Assembly (NCBI GenBank): GCA_029939545.1
Contig: JAOZSS010000039.1
Location: forward strand, 1-16,136
Source of the DNA: Kiritimatiellia bacterium
Lineage (GTDB): Bacteria > Verrucomicrobiota > Kiritimatiellia > UBA8416 > JABMPJ01
DNA length: 16,136 bases
Reading direction: 5' to 3'
Within the stretch, counting starts at the first letter, position 1. Every line of letters starts with the position of its first letter. Shown piece by piece: positions 6,920 to 15,496 of the stretch. The notes under the pieces were generated by a model. It saw nothing but the letters and a program-made list of their open reading frames with translations. It did not search any database and was not told the origin of the DNA. A program made the position numbers and the translations under genes.

Positions 6920-8494
6920 CAGCGTGATATGGAACGCGGCGATGCTCTCAATTTCCTCGCTGATGGCGTCAATAATCGTGTCCGGCACGCGCTGGTTCAC
7001 CTTGAGGATTGCCAACGAGCGGTTGGTCTGCGGGTCATGCGGGTTCCGCATGTCTTCAATGTTGACCCCGCTCTCGGCCAGTGCGCGGCCGATTGTTCCG
7101 ATAACGCCCGGGCGGTCCTTGTAGAGAAAGAACACGGTGTGCCCCAGTGGTTCAAAGTAAAGCCGGTCAAACTCGTTAATCCGTGCGACCATCATGTTGC
7201 CCTCGGCCAGGGTTCCTCGAACACTGATACGCTGCAGGGAATCGAGCTCGAGCTCGCAGGTCAAGTCGAGCGTAATGGAATTGCTGTATCCTTTGCTCAC
7301 ATCCACTTCGCGAGAGACGTACTCGATACCCATCTCATCCAGGTAGTTGAAGGCGGCATGGTAGTCCATCCCACGCTCGAAATCCTCCCAGATGCCGGCC
7401 ACGATAGGAACGGTCAGCCAGTTGGCATAGGGTTTAAGGTCACCATAGAAACTGGTCTCCACCATCTTGAGCGGGCTCTGCCGCCCAACGATGTTGCGGC
7501 AGAGACGAGCCAGGGTGTTGGCCAGCTCGCAATAGGCCTCGTCCAGTCCATGAGGAATATCACGGTTGACGATGAAACTTGTCACGCCCTTGCAGTCCAG
7601 GTCGATCAACTCTTCGGCCGCGCGCCTGGCCGCGTTGTAATTGGCCTCCTTCGTGCTGGCGCCAAGATGCGGAAGCATGATGTCGGCAATGTCGGCAACC
7701 GTCTTTTCGCCCTCGGCATCCTTCGGGTAGACGTCGTTCAGAAGTCGAATGCCTCGGCTTTCCTTGGCGCTGCGGAAGGCCTCCTCGTCGAGAATTCCCG
7801 CCCGGGCACAGTTCACGATGGTGGTGTCCTGCTTGGCCAGTGAGAGTAGTTCTTCTCCTACCAGTCCGCGCGTATCATCGTTCTCGGGGATGTGCAGTGT
7901 GATGTAGTCACACTCGGTGAAGATGGTCTTCAGGTCGGTCAGTGTGACATCGACTTCCTTGGCGCGCTCGCTGGAGATCACGGGATCGAATCCCAGTAGG
8001 CGGCAATCGAATCCGCTGATGCGCTTGGCCACGAGACGGCCGATATTACCCAAGCCGACAATGCCGACGGTTTTGTTCGCCAGCTCGCGCCCCATGAAGT
8101 TCTTCTTCTCCCACTTTCCGGCCCGGGTGGAGGCGTCGGCCGGAATGAGGTGACGGGCATCGGCCAGGATCATGGCGACGACCTCCTCGGCCACGGCATT
8201 GGAGTTGGCACCCGGCGTGTTCAACACGTCAATCCCCTTCGAGCGCGCATACACCGTGTCGATCGTGTTGTAACCCGCGCCGGCGCGGACCACGACCTGG
8301 AGGTTCGGCAGTAAATCGATGATCTCGGGTGTCACTTTCTCGCTGCGAACAATGAGGGCGTACGTATCGGAATGGGTGACGGCCAAGTCTTTCAGGTCAG
8401 TTGAATCATCCTGAGTCACGGCGTAATGGCCGTTTTCCTCGAGAATTTCTTTGGCCACGGTATCAAGCTTAGTGGGAATCAGTACTTTCTTCAT
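6917..8494 (-). CDS. serA: D-3-phosphoglycerate dehydrogenase, long form with ACT domain
   Basis: A 525-residue enzyme for the first step of serine synthesis, oxidising 3-phosphoglycerate to 3-phosphohydroxypyruvate with NAD. Its length matches the long SerA type. The N-terminal and catalytic parts contain VVVRAGAGYNTID, the Rossmann motif GLGNIG (147-152) with D170, catalytic R231 in NCARAGILDE and H276 in LPHLGASTKEA. The usual catalytic Glu of the DVFxxEP motif is replaced by Asp at 259 (DVYPKDA). An intervening domain follows (about 310-445), then a C-terminal ACT domain (454-525, RPGVIGTIGRALAESGVNIE), usually used for serine feedback. The frame is open to 8614, but ATG 8494 has GAGGAG 5 bases upstream and begins with the family-typical MKKVLIPTKL. 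It is divergent from the phosphoesterase fusion gene and lies upstream of the sigma genes on the same strand. Confidence 0.92.
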   Translation of the reverse strand: MKKVLIPTKLDTVAKEILEENGHYAVTQDDSTDLKDLAVTHSDTYALIVRSEKVTPEIIDLLPNLQVVVRAGAGYNTIDTVYARSKGIDVLNTPGANSNAVAEEVVAMILADARHLIPADASTRAGKWEKKNFMGRELANKTVGIVGLGNIGRLVAKRISGFDCRLLGFDPVISSERAKEVDVTLTDLKTIFTECDYITLHIPENDDTRGLVGEELLSLAKQDTTIVNCARAGILDEEAFRSAKESRGIRLLNDVYPKDAEGEKTVADIADIMLPHLGASTKEANYNAARRAAEELIDLDCKGVTSFIVNRDIPHGLDEAYCELANTLARLCRNIVGRQSPLKMVETSFYGDLKPYANWLTVPIVAGIWEDFERGMDYHAAFNYLDEMGIEYVSREVDVSKGYSNSITLDLTCELELDSLQRISVRGTLAEGNMMVARINEFDRLYFEPLGHTVFFLYKDRPGVIGTIGRALAESGVNIEDMRNPHDPQTNRSLAILKVNQRVPDTIIDAISEEIESIAAFHITL

Positions 8495-8588
8495 TGTCTC
8501 TCCTCGCATTACCCCGAAAAATGAAAACGCCACGGTACCGCGAAAGCCGTCCGCAATCAACTCACAACGCCGTTCCCTCAAAGCATGC

Positions 8589-8617
8589 TTGAGCGCCCCG
8601 CATAAGATCGGCACACT
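8589..8617 (+). promoter_or_regulatory. Possible promoter for a near-leaderless phosphoesterase mRNA
   Basis: TTGAGC (8589-8594), 17 bases and CACACT (8612-8617) form a weak sigma-70-like pair in the 129-base region shared with serA. The -10 match is only three of six bases, though it keeps the key A and final T. The ATG at 8624 lies 7 bases after it and lacks a Shine-Dalgarno sequence, which would fit a leaderless message. This is a weak prediction. Confidence 0.25.
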
Positions 8618-8623
8618 GTACGG

Positions 8624-10093
8624 ATGTCAGAAGGTCGAACCATAGCCGTTATTGCCGACATCCACTACGGGTGGAGTGAGACAGAGGATCGCCACGGAGA
8701 CATTGGCGATATCCTGCTCCACCGCGCAGTGGCCCATCTCAACGATATCGTAAACCCCGATGTCACACTGTTGATGGGCGATCTGCTGGAAGACGGCGAT
8801 GCGCCCGGTGCGCATGCCCAACGGGTCCGGCTACAGGAGATCCTGCACGATCTGCACGGTCCACACGTCGTCATCCCCGGCAACCACGACGGGGATATCG
8901 ACGCGTTCTATCGTTCGTTCGACCGCGCATCAGACATAACCGAAGTGGCCGGCATGCGGGTGCTGCCTTTCATTGACGACGACCGCCCCGGATGGTGTGC
9001 GGAGCGGCCGGTGTCGCAATTGGATCGTTTTCGCAAGGCCCGTGAAGGGTTCGATGGCCCCATCATCGCGCTGCAGCACGTGCCGATCTTTCCTGATGGT
9101 GCGCTAGACTGCCCTTTCAATCACCTCGATGCGGACGCCATCATTGCGGCGATGAATGCTGCGGATGTTCAGCTATGTATTAGCGGTCACTATCACCCCG
9201 GCCACCTGCCCTTACAGGTTGGGTCAACCTCGCTCGTGACGGCACCCAGTTTGCATATGGCTCCGTTTGAGCTGCTGGTGATCCGGTTGGATGGCGACCA
9301 TGCCCACATGGAGCCCCACGCGTTGGCGGTCGATCCGGCTCTGGGCCTGCGTGATTACCACATCCACACCGAGTTTGGATACTGCGCGCAGGATGCCGAG
9401 TTCGCGCGCGGGATCGACCTGGGGCACCGCTTTGGGATGGTTGAAGTGGGTTTTGCGGAGCACTCCGGTCAACTCTGCTTCACTGAAGACGACTACTGGG
9501 CCGGCCTATGCCACCGCAAGGGTGTTGACGCCATAACGCCCTACGCCAATCGTATGGACGCCTATTTCGAAGCTGCCGCAGCCGTGCGCGCTCCCGGCGT
9601 GCGCGTGGGGCTTGAGCTCGACTTCGACTTCCAGGGGCGTGCCGTGCTCCAACCGCGCGACCGCGAACGAGCCGACTTCCTGCTCGGCTCCATTCACCGC
9701 CTTGCCTCGCTGGACCAGGGCTGCTGGGACCCCTCCGCTGTGGTCGAAGAGTTCTTGTGGATGGTCGGCAAGGTTGTCTCACAGGATGTCAATATCATGG
9801 CGCATCCGTTCCGGATCATTAAGCGAGACGGCATTGTGTTGGACTGGTCAATCATCGAACATGTGGTCGATGCCCTGCAGTGGACGAACACGGCGGCCGA
9901 GATTAATTTTCACATGGGCGGCCCGCCGGTCGAGTTCGTTACGCTGTGCATGGAGCGCGGGGTCAAGCTGGCGCTTGGCGGCGACGCGCATCAGCTGCTC
10001 GATGTCGGGAACTTTGCCCCGCACCTGGCCTTGCTGGAAGCGGCAGGAGCCCCGCGGGACCTGAGCGAGGTGCTGTTCAGGCTGGGTGATTGA
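8624..10093 (+). CDS. Calcineurin-like metallophosphoesterase fused to a PHP-domain phosphoesterase
   Basis: A 489-residue cytoplasmic protein with two metal-dependent phosphoesterase domains. The N-terminal half (5-225) has the full calcineurin-like set: D12-x-H14, G52-D53, GNHD (86-89), H152 and GHYH (188-191). The C-terminal half (243-489) has the PHP set: DYHIHTEFGYC (H246, H248), H280, E331 in GLELD, H358 in GSIH, H394 in MAHPFR, and D454-x-H456 in GGDAH. It most resembles histidinol-phosphatase-like PHP proteins. No metal ligand is missing, so both sites look active. The substrate cannot be read from sequence; a phosphomonoester or a cyclic or small nucleotide is possible. It is divergent from serA, so a link to serine metabolism is conceivable but unproven. 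ATG 8624 lacks a clear ribosome-binding site. The gene is convergent with prmC. Confidence 0.85.
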   Translation: MSEGRTIAVIADIHYGWSETEDRHGDIGDILLHRAVAHLNDIVNPDVTLLMGDLLEDGDAPGAHAQRVRLQEILHDLHGPHVVIPGNHDGDIDAFYRSFDRASDITEVAGMRVLPFIDDDRPGWCAERPVSQLDRFRKAREGFDGPIIALQHVPIFPDGALDCPFNHLDADAIIAAMNAADVQLCISGHYHPGHLPLQVGSTSLVTAPSLHMAPFELLVIRLDGDHAHMEPHALAVDPALGLRDYHIHTEFGYCAQDAEFARGIDLGHRFGMVEVGFAEHSGQLCFTEDDYWAGLCHRKGVDAITPYANRMDAYFEAAAAVRAPGVRVGLELDFDFQGRAVLQPRDRERADFLLGSIHRLASLDQGCWDPSAVVEEFLWMVGKVVSQDVNIMAHPFRIIKRDGIVLDWSIIEHVVDALQWTNTAAEINFHMGGPPVEFVTLCMERGVKLALGGDAHQLLDVGNFAPHLALLEAAGAPRDLSEVLFRLGD

Positions 10094-10097
10094 GCTG

Positions 10098-10120
10098 CGG
10101 CCCGCGCGGAGCGCGGGCCG
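10098..10120. terminator. GC-rich hairpin between convergent genes
   Basis: CGGCCCGCGC, a 3-base loop GGA and GCGCGGGCCG make a perfect 10-bp stem that nearly fills the 30-base gap between the phosphoesterase stop (10093) and the prmC stop (10124). An outer AGC/GCT pairing at 10093-10095 and 10123-10125 could extend it past a two-base mismatch. It is symmetric and so would appear in both transcripts. Neither side has a T-run, so the most likely role is a bidirectional block or 3'-end stabiliser. Confidence 0.5.
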
Positions 10121-10123
10121 GGG

Positions 10124-10981
10124 CTAAATCGTCCCGATCGCAATCCTATCTCGCCCCGCGAGATCCTGGCTGATCTCCACACCCGTGAAACCCTCGGCCT
10201 CCAGGATGCCTTTCACTGCTGCCGCCTGGGTGGCTCCGATCTCAAGAAAGATGTGCCCGCCCGGACGCAGGACAATGGCGGTGTCCGGCACGATGTCACG
10301 AATCACATCCAGCCCGTCAGGGCCGCCGTCCAGGGCGCTGCGTGGATCGAAGTCGCGCACGTCGCGTGGAAGCTCGTCGCACTCCGCGCTGGCAATGTAA
10401 GGCAGGTTGGCCACGATGGCATCGACGCTCTCGGGCTCGACGCAGTCGGACAGGTCGGCGCGGGCGAATGCCACGCGTGATTCTACGCCAAGTGCCGCCG
10501 CATTCTCGCGCGCCAGCGCGAGCGCATCCTCGCTGATGTCGAGCCCCACGCAACGCAGCGCGGGACGGGCGAGGGCCAGGCTGGTCACAACGCATCCCGA
10601 TCCGGTCCCGACATCTACGACCAGCGCGTCGTCAGCCAGGGCTTTCCAGTCGAGAACGGCCTGGACCAGCCGTTCGGTTTCGGGGCGCGGAATCAGGGCG
10701 CGCGGGTCGACCTTGAACCGGTGTCCATGGAAGGTGACCTCGCCGAGGATATGCTGTACGGGTTCGCCGACCGCCAAACGTTTAATGCCACGGCGCATCG
10801 CGTTGACATGTGCGTCGTTCAGGACATGCTCGAATCGCAGGTAGAGCTCGAGACGGGGGCAGTTCATGAGCCGGGATGCCAATAGCTCGCACTTCAGGCG
10901 AGCTTCGGTGACATCGCGTGCCTCGAGAAATGCGGCCCCGGATTCGAGGACGTGTTTCACCGTGGCGGGTTCATCGCTCAT
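10124..10981 (-). CDS. prmC: Release factor glutamine methyltransferase PrmC (HemK)
   Basis: A 285-residue SAM-dependent enzyme that methylates the glutamine of the GGQ motif in RF1 and RF2, which raises termination efficiency. The N-terminal helical substrate-docking domain (about 1-75) is followed by a Rossmann methyltransferase with PRPETE (98-103), SAM motif I DVGTGSGCV (123-131) and the acidic SAM contact D148 in GLDIS. The catalytic-site motif is NLPY (192-195) where the family norm is NPPY. The C-terminus has PDGLDVIRDIV and GGHIFLEIG, as in the family. The ATG at 10981 overlaps the prfA stop by one base (TGATG), so it is translationally coupled to its own substrate's gene, a common bacterial arrangement. 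Confidence 0.93.
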   Translation of the reverse strand: MSDEPATVKHVLESGAAFLEARDVTEARLKCELLASRLMNCPRLELYLRFEHVLNDAHVNAMRRGIKRLAVGEPVQHILGEVTFHGHRFKVDPRALIPRPETERLVQAVLDWKALADDALVVDVGTGSGCVVTSLALARPALRCVGLDISEDALALARENAAALGVESRVAFARADLSDCVEPESVDAIVANLPYIASAECDELPRDVRDFDPRSALDGGPDGLDVIRDIVPDTAIVLRPGGHIFLEIGATQAAAVKGILEAEGFTGVEISQDLAGRDRIAIGTI

Positions 10982-12066
10982 CAGTCGGTTCCCAGCTCTT
11001 CAAGCCGCAGTTCAACATCATGCTGACGGAGGGCGACGATCAGGTTGTCAAGGTCGCCCTCCATGATGCGGTCAAGGCTATAGAGGGTCAGGTTGACACG
11101 GTGATCGGTGAGCCGGTTCTGCGGGAAGTTGTAGGTGCGGATGCGTTGGCTGCGATCGCCGGATCCGATCAGGGTTCGACGCGCATTTCCCTTCTCCTCG
11201 GCTTCTTCGCGGCGCTTCAGGTCGAGAATGCGCGACTTCAGCACGGCCATGGCCTTTTCCCTATTGCGGTGCTGGCTCTTCTCGTCCTGGCACTGCACGG
11301 TGATGCCGGTGGGCTCGTGTGTGATGCGGACGGCGGAATCTGTGGTGTTCACGCTTTGTCCGCCGGGACCGGAGGAGCGGAAGATATCGATCCTGATCTC
11401 ATTGGCCGGTAGCTCAATGTCATCTTGGGGTTCGGCTTCAGGGAAGACCGCCACCGTGGCGGCGGACGTATGAATGCGGCCTTGCGACTCGGTTGCGGGC
11501 ACCCGCTGGACGCGATGGCCTCCGCTTTCGTAGTGCATGGCCCCGAAGGCACCCGTGCCTTTAACCGAGAAGACCACTTCCTTGTAGCCGCCGACATCGC
11601 TGGTGCTGGCATCGATGACACCGATCTTCCAGCCCTGGGCTTCGGCGTAGCGACTGTACATGCGGAACAGGTCGCCGGCGAAGAGGGCGGCTTCATCCCC
11701 GCCTGTACCCGCGCGAACTTCCATGATGGCGTTACGGTCTTCGTCGGGGTCGGAGGGCAGCAGCGCCACCATGAGATCTTTCTCGGCGATCGGCAATTCC
11801 GGTTCGATTCGGGCTAGCTCCTCCTCGGCCATCTCGCGGAGTTCGGGGTCGAGTTCGGGGTCGTCCAGCAGGTCGCGGTTGTTCGCGATCTCCGTGCTGA
11901 TGGATCGGAAATGCTCCGCCTTGCCTTCCAGTTTCTTGAGACCGGAGTGCTCGCGCAGCAGGTCGCGGTAGCGGTTCTGGTTGGTCACGGTCTCGGGCTG
12001 AGACAGTTCCGTCTCAATCGCCGGAATCCGCGCCAGCATCCGCTCAATATGTGCGTTGTTGATCAT
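10981..12066 (-). CDS. prfA: Peptide chain release factor 1
   Basis: A 361-residue class I release factor that reads UAG and UAA stop codons and triggers peptide release on the ribosome. The stop-reading tripeptide is PAT (190-192), the RF1 type, as opposed to SPF in RF2. The catalytic GGQ is at 235-237 within SSGPGGQSVNTTDSAVRI. The helical N-terminal domain and the conserved VRAGTGGDEAALFA (118-131) and TYNFPQNRLTDHRVN (311-325) are all present, and length is normal. ATG 12066 is chosen over the in-frame TTG 12090 because it gives the usual family start, although its ribosome-binding site is weak. It lies 80 bases downstream of rpmE and overlaps prmC by one base. Confidence 0.96.
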   Translation of the reverse strand: MINNAHIERMLARIPAIETELSQPETVTNQNRYRDLLREHSGLKKLEGKAEHFRSISTEIANNRDLLDDPELDPELREMAEEELARIEPELPIAEKDLMVALLPSDPDEDRNAIMEVRAGTGGDEAALFAGDLFRMYSRYAEAQGWKIGVIDASTSDVGGYKEVVFSVKGTGAFGAMHYESGGHRVQRVPATESQGRIHTSAATVAVFPEAEPQDDIELPANEIRIDIFRSSGPGGQSVNTTDSAVRITHEPTGITVQCQDEKSQHRNREKAMAVLKSRILDLKRREEAEEKGNARRTLIGSGDRSQRIRTYNFPQNRLTDHRVNLTLYSLDRIMEGDLDNLIVALRQHDVELRLEELGTD

Positions 12067-12097
12067 TGCGACTCGCTGTTTTGCCTGCAAACACAGT

Positions 12098-12133
12098 TCA
12101 GGCCGGGTCGAGCAGTGCTCATTCCCGGCCTGA
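12098..12133 (-). terminator. Hairpin between rpmE and prfA
   Basis: TCAGGCCGGG (12098-12107) pairs perfectly with CCCGGCCTGA (12124-12133). The 16-base loop can form an inner 4-bp stem, GAGC-AGT-GCTC (12110-12120). It begins 14 bases after the rpmE stop on the minus strand and is followed by only a weak T-rich stretch. It may act as a partial terminator or RNA-processing element that makes L31 mRNA more abundant than prfA-prmC. Confidence 0.5.
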
Positions 12134-12146
12134 CGTCAGAACAGAG

Positions 12147-12356
12147 CTATTTGTTGGCAGCGGCCGCGTAACGGCGGCGGAACTGCTCAACGCGTCCTTC
12201 GGCATCAATGAAGGTGGACTGGCCCGTGTAGAACGGGTGGCAGGCCGAACACGTATTGACGTGCATCTCCTTCACCGTGGAACGGGTATTGATGACGTTG
12301 CCGCAGGCACACGTAATCGTCGCTTCTTCGTACGTAGGATGAATGTTCTTTCTCAT
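12147..12356 (-). CDS. rpmE: 50S ribosomal protein L31, zinc-binding type
   Basis: A 69-residue ribosomal protein with the typical start MRKNIHPTYEEATITCACG. It keeps the four zinc ligands of the C+ form: C16 and C18 (CAC) and C37 and C40 (CSACHPFYTG). The zinc-free RpmE2 type, used in zinc starvation, lacks these. Length is normal. AGGAG lies just before ATG 12356. It heads the minus-strand unit rpmE-prfA-prmC, a gene order found in many bacteria, and is divergent from the pnt operon. Confidence 0.97.
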   Translation of the reverse strand: MRKNIHPTYEEATITCACGNVINTRSTVKEMHVNTCSACHPFYTGQSTFIDAEGRVEQFRRRYAAAANK

Positions 12357-12424
12357 AGTCTCCTGTCCTCACTCAACTCAAGCGCGGAACTGTACACATG
12401 GAGCGAAGGGAATGCAAGCGGGGA

Positions 12425-12453
12425 ATTATACGTGAAAAACATGACCTGTGCAC
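12425..12453 (-). promoter_or_regulatory. Promoter for rpmE-prfA-prmC
   Basis: A perfect -10 box, TATAAT, is read on the minus strand at 12430-12425. Seventeen bases upstream is only a weak -35 candidate, GTGCAC (12453-12448). Transcription would begin near 12418, leaving a leader of about 62 bases before rpmE. The candidate -35 lies directly beside the -35 of the divergent pnt promoter. Confidence 0.45.
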
Positions 12454-12482
12454 TTGTCTTGGATGAGGGGGGCTACTATCAT
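12454..12482 (+). promoter_or_regulatory. Promoter for the pnt operon
   Basis: TTGTCT (12454-12459), a 17-base spacer and TATCAT (12477-12482) match sigma-70 consensus at four and five of six positions. The start site would be near 12489, about 30 bases before pntAA. The spacer contains a run of six Gs. Confidence 0.55.
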
Positions 12483-12519
12483 GTCGCGGCCCTGAAATAG
12501 TGAGTAAAAGGTGGAACAT

Positions 12520-13668
12520 ATGAACGTAATGGTGTTGGGTGAGTTGGGTACGAGCGAGCCGCGTGTACCGTTGATGCCGGGCGATGCAGCCAAGCTGGTT
12601 GAGCTTGGGGCGGTCCTACAGGTGGAGGCGGGCCTCGGAGCAGGAATAGGGTATGCCGATGAGGCCTATAAGGATGCAGGTGCCACGGTGTCGTCAGACC
12701 GCCAGGCGCTCCTGCGGGAGGCGGATCTGGTTCTGCGACTGGGCAAGCCGTCCTCCGAGGACGTTACCTTGATGAAGAAGGGCTGCATCCATGTCAGTTA
12801 CCTGGATCCGTTTAACGAGACCGGGTTGGTCAAGGAGCTGCAGGCGGCCGGGATTTCCACGATCAGCATGGAGATGATTCCGCGTACGACACTGGCGCAG
12901 AAAATGGATGCGCTCAGCTCGCAGGCCAACCTGGGCGGGTATGTGGCTGTCATTCTTGCCGCCGAGCGTATGAACCGCATTTTTCCCATGATGATGACCC
13001 CCTCCGGCACCATTCCACCGGCCAAGGTCTTCATTATCGGCGCCGGCGTGGCGGGCCTGCAGGCCCTCGCCACGGCCAAGCGCCTCGGTGCACGCGTGGA
13101 AGCGTTCGACACCCGCCCGGTGGTTGCCGAGCAGGTGGAATCGCTGGGTGCACGCTTCGTGAAGGTGGACCTCGGCGAGACCGGTCAGACCAAGGACGGT
13201 TACGCCCGCGAACTGACGCCCGAGCAGCTTGAGAAACAGCGTCAGGTCATGGCCAAGCATGCCGCCGGGGCCGACGTGGTGATTACCACGGCCCAGCTCT
13301 TCGGTCGTCCCGCGCCGCGGATTCTCACGGCCGAGATGGTACAGGCCATGAAGCCCGGCAGCATCGTGATCGACATGGCCGTCGAAACCGGCGGTAACGT
13401 CGAGGGCTCGGTGTTGGGCGAGGAAGTAGATGTCGATGGCGTATGCATCATCGGTTTGAGCAACCTGCCCGGCCACGTGGCCGCCGATGCCAGCTTGATG
13501 TATTCAAGCAACCTGTTCAACCTGGTTGAGCATTTCTGGGACACCGAGGCCAAGGCGCTGCAGCTCAAGACGGAAGACGAGATCATGGACGGCTGCCTGG
13601 TGGTCCATGACGGCGCGATTCGGAACGAGACAATCAGGACCCTCGTCGAGGGCAAGGGAGATGAATAA
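12520..13668 (+). CDS. pntAA: NAD(P) transhydrogenase alpha subunit part 1, NAD-binding domain I
   Basis: The 382-residue cytoplasmic domain I of proton-translocating transhydrogenase, which passes hydride from NADH to NADP while protons re-enter the cell. Length matches the separate domain-I subunit of the three-gene type. The NAD Rossmann motif GAGVAGLQA is at 174-182, with FDTRPVVAEQV after it. The active-site loop keeps R122, Q127, D130 and S133 with the spacing known from Rhodospirillum rubrum domain I. ATG 12520 is used because AGGTGG (12509-12514) is its ribosome-binding site; the in-frame GTG 12511 lies within that site. Its stop overlaps the next start (TAATG). It is first in the operon pntAA-pntAB-pntB-DUF721. 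Confidence 0.95.
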   Translation: MNVMVLGELGTSEPRVPLMPGDAAKLVELGAVLQVEAGLGAGIGYADEAYKDAGATVSSDRQALLREADLVLRLGKPSSEDVTLMKKGCIHVSYLDPFNETGLVKELQAAGISTISMEMIPRTTLAQKMDALSSQANLGGYVAVILAAERMNRIFPMMMTPSGTIPPAKVFIIGAGVAGLQALATAKRLGARVEAFDTRPVVAEQVESLGARFVKVDLGETGQTKDGYARELTPEQLEKQRQVMAKHAAGADVVITTAQLFGRPAPRILTAEMVQAMKPGSIVIDMAVETGGNVEGSVLGEEVDVDGVCIIGLSNLPGHVAADASLMYSSNLFNLVEHFWDTEAKALQLKTEDEIMDGCLVVHDGAIRNETIRTLVEGKGDE

Positions 13669-14123
13669 TGATGACTAAGCGTTTGATGACGATGGTGTGC
13701 CCCCTCGTCTTTGTCGCCGGCGCTGCGCTGGCGCAGGTCGATGTCGCCGATGCGGCCGCCTGCTGTCCCCCGATGCCGGGTGTGACGTGCGGTGCCGCTC
13801 CGATGGGCGCTGCGGTTCCGGTGGGCGATGCCGCTTCGATGGGGCTGCTCTTCTTCGTGTTTGTGTTGGCGATCTTCCTGGGCGCAGAACTGATCGCAAA
13901 GGTTCCCTCGCAGCTTCATACCCCGCTGATGTCCGGCTCCAACGCGATTTCCGGCATCTCCGTGGTTGGCGCGCTGTTGGCGCTGAGTGTGAAGAACACG
14001 AGCGAAATCGCGATGATCGTTCTCGGTACGCTCGCTGTGGCGCTTGCGATGATCAACGTGGTCGGTGGCTATCTCGTCACGGACCGTATGTTGGGTATGT
14101 TCCAGCAGAAGAAGGGCAAATAG
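13668..14123 (+). CDS. pntAB: NAD(P) transhydrogenase alpha subunit part 2 with extended N-terminus
   Basis: A 151-residue membrane subunit holding part of proton channel domain II. The conserved core is at 59-145: GLLFFVFVLAIFLGAELIAK, then PSQLHTPLMSGSNAISGISV (90-99 area), with three helices overall. The first 58 residues are unusual: a signal-peptide-like stretch (1-22, ending AGAALA) and an Ala/Pro/Gly segment with three cysteines (C32, C33, C41). Separate pntAB proteins are often shorter and lack this. It starts one base into the pntAA stop; a second ATG follows immediately at 13671. The extension could be a real exported arm, or translation might begin later; ATG codons at residues 36, 46 and 58 are in frame. 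Confidence 0.9.
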   Translation: MMTKRLMTMVCPLVFVAGAALAQVDVADAAACCPPMPGVTCGAAPMGAAVPVGDAASMGLLFFVFVLAIFLGAELIAKVPSQLHTPLMSGSNAISGISVVGALLALSVKNTSEIAMIVLGTLAVALAMINVVGGYLVTDRMLGMFQQKKGK

Positions 14124-14125
14124 CG

Positions 14126-15495
<1,370 letters not shown>

Positions 15496-15496
<1 letters not shown>

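Noticed and set aside
6929..7843. 304-codon plus-strand frame inside serA
   Set aside because: Antisense to a well-conserved SerA; no domain or ribosome-binding site.
12066..12500. 144-codon plus-strand frame across rpmE and the divergent promoter region
   Set aside because: Its first half is antisense to rpmE and its second half covers promoter sequence; no family features.
12694..13476. 260-codon antisense frame inside pntAA
   Set aside because: His/Gly-rich composition of a shadow frame; the sense strand is an unmistakable transhydrogenase subunit.
13697..14125. Upstream extension of the pntB frame through pntAB
   Set aside because: It is Arg/Gly/Cys-rich out-of-frame translation of pntAB. 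The normal PntB N-terminus begins at ATG 14126.
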